NCBI GenBank assembly: GCA_902612005.1
Contig: CACMCA010000012.1
Span: 1-42,340, forward strand
Origin: an uncultured Prochlorococcus sp.
GTDB taxonomy: Bacteria > Cyanobacteriota > Cyanobacteriia > PCC-6307 > Cyanobiaceae
Direction: 5' to 3'
DNA length: 42,340 nt
In this document: positions 37,600-42,340 of the stretch, piece after piece
Layout: every line of letters starts with the position of its first letter
Position numbering within the stretch: position 1 is the stretch's first letter
Notes under the pieces: generated by a model
The model's database searches: none
The model's input: only the letters and a program-made list of their open reading frames with translations
Told to the model about the DNA's origin: nothing
Translations under genes and position numbers: made by a program

Positions 37600-37890
37600 C
37601 TATTGCCCCAACTCTTCAAGTTGCTTCCTCACATCAGCAATTGCAGAATTAAGTTGCTCAACTTTCTTCTCCAGATTCTCTCCTTCAACTTCATTTATAT
37701 TTTCATTAGAATCAATCGCTTCTGAGCCGTCTTGAATTCTGGAGGAATACATCATTGCTTTTTGTTTTTTTTCCTCCTTTCTTTTGTCTGCTTCGGATAT
37801 TAACCACCAAGCTAGACCTGCTGCTCCAATAAAAGCACCGCTTATTAATGATAAAAGATTATTTGAAGACGAATCTCTGTATTCAGACAT
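37600..37890 (-). CDS. small membrane protein with C-terminal coiled coil, 96 aa
   Basis: Residues about 12-31 (LLSLISGAFIGAAGLAWWLI) form one membrane helix, followed by a basic stretch (KRKEEKKQK), a variable acidic linker, and a heptad-like end (NLEKKVEQLNSAIADVRKQL) suggestive of a coiled coil. No family is recognised. It precedes ilvD on the same strand and follows upp. Confidence 0.7.
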   Translation of the reverse strand: MSEYRDSSSNNLLSLISGAFIGAAGLAWWLISEADKRKEEKKQKAMMYSSRIQDGSEAIDSNENINEVEGENLEKKVEQLNSAIADVRKQLEELGQ

Positions 37891-37919
37891 TGGTAAAATA
37901 ATTACTCCTATATTCTATA

Positions 37920-38537
37920 TTAGTTCTTATCTTGAAATATAGTACTTAAACGAGATAGAGGATTCCCAATACCCGGTACTAATAATTGTGTTTTTTCGTC
38001 TTCCTCATCTATGCAAGAAGTGTAAATTACCTGATTAGGGAGTAATTTCGCAATTTCATTTAACCCTTTATTTGAGCAAATAGCAGTTATTAAAAGAATC
38101 CTATTTGAATCAACACCTAATTCCTTTAATTTAATTAAAGTTTCTAATGTTGCTGATTTTGTTGTTATTTGTTCTGAATAAAATATAACTCCTTCATTTG
38201 ATTTAATAGTTTTAGGAAGTTCTCCTAATGAGAGGGTTGAATTAGGAATTACTTCTTTAGATCCAAACCAAAGAGATAACCCTTCGGGCAACATTGCGAG
38301 CACTTTTATTGGATAATCATTATTAATAAAGAATCCATCTGCGTCTCCATTATCAGTATTTACTATTTCTTTTTTATATGGCAGCCAATTGCGTAATGCT
38401 TCATATGTAAGCCATTTCCCTAATTGCTCATATCCTGTTGAATACAAAATATTTGGAGTATTTTTTTCTCGTAATATTGAAAGCCAATGTTTTATTAATG
38501 GATGAGGAGGAACAATAACCTTTAGTGACATTGCCAT
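37920..38537 (-). CDS. upp: uracil phosphoribosyltransferase homologue, catalytic motifs lost
   Basis: The 205-residue protein aligns along its length with Upp (start PPHPLIKHWLSILRE, then the LTYEAL region), but all three functional motifs differ from the E. coli enzyme as I recall it. PILRAGLG becomes AMLPEGLS, the PRPP loop DPMLATGGS becomes FYSEQITTKS, and the uracil-binding PGLGDAGD becomes PGIGNPLS. It is therefore unlikely to be an active phosphoribosyltransferase, although annotations often call it upp. A regulatory or structural role is possible but unproven. Confidence 0.72.
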   Translation of the reverse strand: MAMSLKVIVPPHPLIKHWLSILREKNTPNILYSTGYEQLGKWLTYEALRNWLPYKKEIVNTDNGDADGFFINNDYPIKVLAMLPEGLSLWFGSKEVIPNSTLSLGELPKTIKSNEGVIFYSEQITTKSATLETLIKLKELGVDSNRILLITAICSNKGLNEIAKLLPNQVIYTSCIDEEDEKTQLLVPGIGNPLSRLSTIFQDKN

Positions 38538-38600
38538 ATATTTTCCTTTAAGATACTCTTACAAACTTTAAATACTTAAGTTCTAAAATACAGTCTTATT

Positions 38601-39113
38601 ATGATTAAATCAATTGTTTTCCCCTCACTAAAGAATGCATTAATTACTTTGTTATTCGTGGGGATTTTATTTTTTAATTCTGTAAATTCTGCATGGGCTA
38701 AAAGACCTCCTGAGATTAGAAACCAGCAAGACCTTAATTTAGAGCCAGATATGCATGGACAAGACTTAAGCGGTAACGAATACGTTAAGTTTGATTTGAA
38801 TGGGTTTAATTTCAGTGAAAGTAATTTAGAAGGGGCGGTGTTCAATAATAGTAAATTGCAAAACTCAAAGTTTACTGGAGCAAATTTAAGAGATGCACTA
38901 GCTTATGCAACAGACTTTACAGATGCTGATCTTTCGGATGTTAATTTTACTAATGCCTTATTAATGGAGAGTAATTTTGAAGGTGCAAAAATAGATGGTG
39001 CAGATTTTACTGATGCTGTTCTTAGTCGTACACAACAAAAACAATTATGTGCGATTGCTAATGGCACAAATAGTTCTACAGGAGAGAGTACAGAATATAG
39101 TTTAGGTTGTTAA
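38601..39113 (+). CDS. secreted pentapeptide-repeat protein
   Basis: The 170-residue protein has a signal peptide with a likely cleavage after AWA (31-33). Pentapeptide repeats follow (about 55-143, such as ESNLEGAVFNNSKLQNSKFT and GANLRDALAYATDFTDADLS), expected to fold as a right-handed quadrilateral beta-helix, and then a tail with two cysteines (QQKQLCAIANG and the final LGC) that may form a disulfide. This architecture matches thylakoid-lumen pentapeptide proteins of cyanobacteria and plastids. Its exact role is unknown. Confidence 0.88.
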   Translation: MIKSIVFPSLKNALITLLFVGILFFNSVNSAWAKRPPEIRNQQDLNLEPDMHGQDLSGNEYVKFDLNGFNFSESNLEGAVFNNSKLQNSKFTGANLRDALAYATDFTDADLSDVNFTNALLMESNFEGAKIDGADFTDAVLSRTQQKQLCAIANGTNSSTGESTEYSLGC

Positions 39114-39122
39114 TAATCAAGA

Positions 39123-40187
39123 ATGAAAAAAAAAATTCCAGTTATTGTTGTTTCGGGATTTCTTGGTTCAGGTAAAACAACTTTTCTAAGATATTTATTA
39201 AAGGAGAGTAATAAAAAATTTGGTTTAATAATTAATGAATTTGGTGATGTTGGCATTGACGGGGATTTAATTAAAAGTTGTGATACATGTGATGAATCTG
39301 AAGAAGACTGCGTTATCGAATTAAACAATGGATGTTTATGTTGTACTGTGCAAGATGATTTTGTTCCCTCAATAAAAGCTCTTCTTGAATTTAATCCTCC
39401 TATCGAATCAATAATTATCGAAACAAGTGGCTTGGCACTACCAATTCCCTTAATTCAAGCACTTAACTGGCCTGAGATTAGGTCTTCCATCTATCTTGAA
39501 GTAGTTGTTGGTATCGTTAATGGAGAATCAATGCTTAATGGTTCACCAATTAATGATTTAAATAAAATAACAAAACAATATAATAATACAGATAGAATTG
39601 ATCACAACGCCTCTATTGAAGAACTCTTTGAGGAACAACTTGAAGTCTCTGATATCGTTTTAGTCTCTAGATCAGATATCCTAAATGATCATCAGTTTGA
39701 TGTTGTAAAAAATAAAATCCAGGGAAGTCTAAACTCATCTACACCAGTCCTTAAATCCAAGAATGGCAAAATTGATTTAAATTATATTTTTGATTCTAAT
39801 TTTAAAAAAGAGACATATAAAGAATTTTTAACTGAAGAACATGACCATAATCATGTAGAGCTTGTATCAGATTCAATTAAATCAAATTATTTCCTTGAAA
39901 AAAATGACTTTGAAAAAGAGATGTCAAAAATCTTGGATGAATTAAACATTCTTAGAATAAAAGGGCGTATTTGGATACCAAATAAATCATTGCCTTTACA
40001 AATACAAATTGTTGGAAAGAAAATTAATACTTGGTTTGAAGAAGCTCCAGAGAATTGTTGGAGACCAAATGATAATGCTGGGCTTGAATTAGTAATAATT
40101 TCCTTTGATGAAAAATCTATAAAAACTTTCAATGGAAAAATTAAAGAGAAATTTAAGATTTTAAGTGAACCAAAAATAGCAATTTGA
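39123..40187 (+). CDS. cobW: CobW/COG0523-family GTPase (metallochaperone-like)
   Basis: The 354-residue protein has Walker A GFLGSGKTT (12-20), the metal-binding CLCC (Cys71, Cys73, Cys74), Walker B region IIIETSGLALP and a His-rich stretch EEHDHNH (His240, 242, 244), then a C-terminal CobW domain. The usual NKxD guanine-specificity motif reads SRSD at about 182-185. The family delivers metals (cobalt, zinc) to client proteins; whether this one serves cobalamin synthesis cannot be told here. A small zinc-finger ORF lies downstream. Confidence 0.87.
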   Translation: MKKKIPVIVVSGFLGSGKTTFLRYLLKESNKKFGLIINEFGDVGIDGDLIKSCDTCDESEEDCVIELNNGCLCCTVQDDFVPSIKALLEFNPPIESIIIETSGLALPIPLIQALNWPEIRSSIYLEVVVGIVNGESMLNGSPINDLNKITKQYNNTDRIDHNASIEELFEEQLEVSDIVLVSRSDILNDHQFDVVKNKIQGSLNSSTPVLKSKNGKIDLNYIFDSNFKKETYKEFLTEEHDHNHVELVSDSIKSNYFLEKNDFEKEMSKILDELNILRIKGRIWIPNKSLPLQIQIVGKKINTWFEEAPENCWRPNDNAGLELVIISFDEKSIKTFNGKIKEKFKILSEPKIAI

Positions 40188-40192
40188 TTTTA

Positions 40193-40228
40193 TAGTTAGC
40201 TGTCGGGATACTAACTACAGTAGACAGC
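40193..40228. repeat. interleaved short inverted repeats
   Basis: TAGTTAG (40193-40199) pairs with CTAACTA (40211-40217), and GCTGTC (40199-40204) pairs with GACAGC (40223-40228). They sit just before the zinc-finger micro-ORF. A -10-like TATAGT (40191-40196) overlaps the first arm, so this may be an operator in DNA and not an RNA structure. The short arms could also be chance. Confidence 0.35.
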
Positions 40229-40233
40229 CCAAG

Positions 40234-40398
40234 ATGGAAAATTCAAAAATTACTTTAAAACAAATAATTTCTGACGACGTTACATCAATTGATAAAATAA
40301 AATGTTCAAAATGTGGAGGGGCAGGAAATTTTAAAACACATGAAAATTCAAGAAGAACTTGTTTAGTTTGTTTTGGTAGAGGCTACATAAATATTTAA
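40234..40398 (+). CDS. DnaJ-type zinc-finger micro-protein, 54 aa
   Basis: The ORF encodes two CxxCxGxG-like repeats, CSKCGGAGNF and CLVCFGRGYI, separated by 15 residues, as in the central cysteine-rich domain of DnaJ but without a J domain. Four cysteines could bind one zinc ion. Similar stand-alone domains (for example plant BSD2-like proteins) act as assembly helpers, including for Rubisco; a comparable role here is inference. It starts 46 bases after the cobW gene. Confidence 0.72.
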   Translation: MENSKITLKQIISDDVTSIDKIKCSKCGGAGNFKTHENSRRTCLVCFGRGYINI

Positions 40399-40495
40399 TA
40401 ACTCAGACAACCTTAAGGTAAAAATATTTGTTTATTAATCAATAGTTTTTTTTATTAGAATTTAAACTAATCTTCTAATAGAAATTAATTTTTAA

Positions 40496-40750
40496 TTGGA
40501 CCAATTTACTGTAAAAGTTTTTGTAAGACTAAGACCCTCAGTTTTAGATCCAGCAGGGGAAGCTACTAAATCTGCTTCTATAAAACTTGGAGCCGAAGGA
40601 ATAAAATCACTACGTATAGGAAAAATGATTGAGGTGAAAATAGAAGGTAATGGTGAAAACGAAGTAAGAGAAAAAATTGATTTATTGTGTGATAGGTTAT
40701 TCGCAAATACTGTTATTGAAGATTATGAGTATTCACTAGAAAAATTATAA
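40496..40750 (+). CDS. purS: phosphoribosylformylglycinamidine synthase subunit PurS
   Basis: The 84-residue protein ([20 protein letters not shown], then [13 protein letters not shown]) is PurS, the small subunit that links PurL and PurQ in purine synthesis. It starts with TTG at 40496. purQ begins one base after its stop. A short hairpin (TATTAGAA 40453-40460 with TTCTAATA 40473-40480) lies in its leader, of uncertain meaning. Confidence 0.93.
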   Translation: MDQFTVKVFVRLRPSVLDPAGEATKSASIKLGAEGIKSLRIGKMIEVKIEGNGENEVREKIDLLCDRLFANTVIEDYEYSLEKL

Positions 40751-40751
40751 G

Positions 40752-41417
40752 ATGGATAATTTTACTGTAGGAGTTGTTGTCTTCCCTGGTTCTAATTGTG
40801 ATCGTGATGTTTCATGGGCATTGGAAGGTTGTTTAGACATAAGAACAAAATACTTATGGCATGAGTCTTCAGATTTAAGCGATGTAGATGCAATAGTTTT
40901 ACCCGGAGGATTTAGCTATGGTGATTATTTAAGATGCGGAGCAATAGCGAGATTCTCTCCATTAATAAATGCTTTGGATGACTTTGTGAAAAGTGGAAGA
41001 AGAGTTTTAGGAATTTGTAATGGGTTCCAAATTTTGACAGAATCAGGATTTTTGCCTGGTGCCCTTACTACAAATAAAAATCTTAATTTCATCTGTGATG
41101 ATGTTGAACTTGATATTGTTTCTTCAAAGGGAGGTTGGTTTAATGATGGAGTTGAAAAACAAACTATTAAGTTACCCATAGCACATGGGGAAGGAAGATA
41201 TCACTGTGATTCTGATACTTTAAAAAAACTTGTAGATAATGAATTGATATCTTTGAGATATAAAAATAATCCTAATGGATCCTCATTCGATATCGCAGGC
41301 ATAACTAATGAAAAGGGTAATGTTCTAGGTTTAATGCCTCATCCAGAGCGAGCATGTGACGAGACAATTGGTGGGACTGATGGTCTCTTTACATTAAAAT
41401 CATTAATATTTAATTAA
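40752..41417 (+). CDS. purQ: phosphoribosylformylglycinamidine synthase subunit PurQ (glutaminase)
   Basis: The 221-residue class I glutamine amidotransferase has [30 protein letters not shown], the nucleophile Cys89 in [10 protein letters not shown], and the catalytic His197/Glu199 in LMPHPERA. It supplies ammonia for FGAM synthase. It forms a tight pair with purS and is followed by a terminator. Confidence 0.97.
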   Translation: MDNFTVGVVVFPGSNCDRDVSWALEGCLDIRTKYLWHESSDLSDVDAIVLPGGFSYGDYLRCGAIARFSPLINALDDFVKSGRRVLGICNGFQILTESGFLPGALTTNKNLNFICDDVELDIVSSKGGWFNDGVEKQTIKLPIAHGEGRYHCDSDTLKKLVDNELISLRYKNNPNGSSFDIAGITNEKGNVLGLMPHPERACDETIGGTDGLFTLKSLIFN

Positions 41418-41448
41418 AAAAAGACCCCCAATTTTGGAGGTCTTTTTT
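41417..41448. terminator. bidirectional intrinsic terminator between purQ and the aldolase gene
   Basis: An A-run and GACC-C-CC (to 41429) pair with GG-A-GGTC and a T-run (41436-41448) around a six-base loop, with a single C/A mismatch in the stem. The A-run on the left and T-run on the right let it work on both strands, ending the purSQ transcript and the convergent aldolase transcript. It is the clearest terminator in the window. Confidence 0.85.
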
Positions 41449-41466
41449 ATTTTATTTGGGAAGAAA

Positions 41467-42340
41467 TTAAACAGTAGCTTTTACTTTGGGATCTAATTCA
41501 CCTTTAGCGTAAAGATCAGCAAAGTAATTGGTGCTGTTTTGCTTGATCTTACTTGCTTGACCTTCGCACCAGAACTGCTTGTATCTATCAAGACAAACTT
41601 GCTTCATGTATTTTCTAGCAGGCTTGTTGAAATGTCTTGGGTCAAAGTTTGCTTTATCGGCAAATGCTGCCTCTCTTACCGCGGCAGTGAAAGCAAGTCT
41701 GTTATCGGTATCGATGTTGACTTTCCTAACTCCATTTCTTATTCCCTCTTGAATCTCTTCAACAGGAACACCATATGTTTGAGGAATTTCACCACCATAT
41801 TTGTTAATGATATCCAACCATTCTTGAGGAACTGAACTTGATCCATGCATTACAAGATGGGTGTTTGGAAGTGCTTTATGAATTTCAGCAATTCTGCTTA
41901 TTGCAAGAACTTCTCCTGTAGGTTTCCTTGTGAATTTATAAGCACCATGACTTGTACCTATAGCAATAGCTAATGCATCAACTTTTGTTTTAGCAACAAA
42001 ATCTGCAGCTTCTTCAGGATCAGTCAAAAGCATGTCAGTAGAAAGTTCACCTTCAAATCCATGACCATCTTCTGCTTCACCTTTCCCTGTTTCTAATGAA
42101 CCTAAGCAACCTAATTCTCCTTCAACACTAACTCCAACTGAATGAGCAAAATCTACAACTTTTTTAGTAACTGCAACATTATATTCATAACTAGCAGGTG
42201 TTTTTGCATCTGCCTCTAGAGAACCATCCATCATTACTGATGTGAAACCATTTATTGCTGCTGAATAACATGTTGATGGCTCATTACCATGGTCTTGGTG
42301 CATTACCACTGGAATATTAGGATATGTTTCTGTAGCAGCA
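41467..42340 (-). CDS. fba: class II fructose-bisphosphate aldolase (5' end outside window)
   Basis: The frame stays open to the window edge and reads through [17 protein letters not shown], so the start codon lies beyond 42340; the ATG at 42309 is internal. The zinc-binding [36 protein letters not shown] and [12 protein letters not shown] mark a class II aldolase of the CbbA/FbaA type, which makes fructose- and sedoheptulose-bisphosphates in the Calvin cycle and gluconeogenesis. About 290 C-terminal residues are present. Confidence 0.96.
   Translation of the reverse strand, partial: AATETYPNIPVVMHQDHGNEPSTCYSAAINGFTSVMMDGSLEADAKTPASYEYNVAVTKKVVDFAHSVGVSVEGELGCLGSLETGKGEAEDGHGFEGELSTDMLLTDPEEAADFVAKTKVDALAIAIGTSHGAYKFTRKPTGEVLAISRIAEIHKALPNTHLVMHGSSSVPQEWLDIINKYGGEIPQTYGVPVEEIQEGIRNGVRKVNIDTDNRLAFTAAVREAAFADKANFDPRHFNKPARKYMKQVCLDRYKQFWCEGQASKIKQNSTNYFADLYAKGELDPKVKATV

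Noticed and set aside
40410..40419. ACCTTAAGGT palindrome upstream of purS
   Set aside because: A 10-bp palindrome alone is expected by chance, and no second copy supports it as an operator.
40453..40480. 8-bp hairpin in the purS leader as a purine riboswitch
   Set aside because: The arms are short and fully AT-rich, and no conserved purine-riboswitch junction is visible; chance is likely.
1..42340. tRNA genes, CRISPR arrays, insertion sequences or phage genes
   Set aside because: No cloverleaf-like intergenic sequence, no regularly spaced repeats, no transposase or integrase; gaps are all under 200 bases.

Overview
The window is a dense, very AT-rich piece of a cyanobacterial chromosome, most likely a high-light Prochlorococcus. 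This is inferred from gene content (petN, thf1, pcyA, chlP, sipA, ccsA, a ferredoxin-type sulfite reductase, glpX-type FBP/SBP phosphatase), low GC, small proteins, one-base and four-base gene junctions, frequent TTG or GTG starts, and the near absence of intergenic space. I see no tRNA or rRNA gene, CRISPR array, insertion sequence, prophage or integrase. The largest gene-free stretch is 186 bases (28747-28932), so no gap exceeds 300 bases.

Layout. 1-1712: small hypothetical genes, a DUF2103 gene, petN with a coupled 46-residue membrane ORF, and thf1. 1748-4562: a photosystem-quality-control neighbourhood of clpP, ftsH and sipA, with thf1 divergent from clpP. 4564-7025: a two-gene M16 peptidase unit, active and inactive subunits. 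7067-10788: pcyA followed by a devBCA-type exporter and a 49-residue basic protein. 10850-16864: a GT2 glycosyltransferase, rpsB-tsf, an unrecognised 361-residue protein and recG. 16922-23788: a VanX-like dipeptidase, sir, glyS, chlP and a VanY-like carboxypeptidase. 23925-27966: typA, a DUF309 gene, a 32-residue linking ORF, lptB and ccsA. 27988-34926: a central carbon block of rpe, glpX, hemA, glgC, gnd and pgl (Calvin cycle, tetrapyrrole entry, glycogen, oxidative pentose phosphate). 34957-42340: a CIA30-domain gene, a conserved small ORF, ilvD, a membrane/coiled-coil protein, a degenerate upp, a pentapeptide-repeat protein, a CobW-family GTPase, a tiny zinc-finger ORF, purS-purQ, and the 3' part of a class II aldolase gene.

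Most genes are ordinary core genes. The least explained signals are: an 8 bp plus 10 bp perfect, interleaved (pseudoknot-order) pairing in the rpsB leader with a purine-rich ribosome-binding candidate in its linker; a bipartite upstream sequence shared by typA and gnd; strong palindromes in other intergenic regions; several unlisted micro-ORFs at tight junctions (after petN, after devA, before lptB, before purS); and a uracil phosphoribosyltransferase homologue that has lost its substrate-binding motifs. I did not find a clearly new multi-gene defence or mobile system. All identifications are from reading the sequence and memory of the families; no database search was run.
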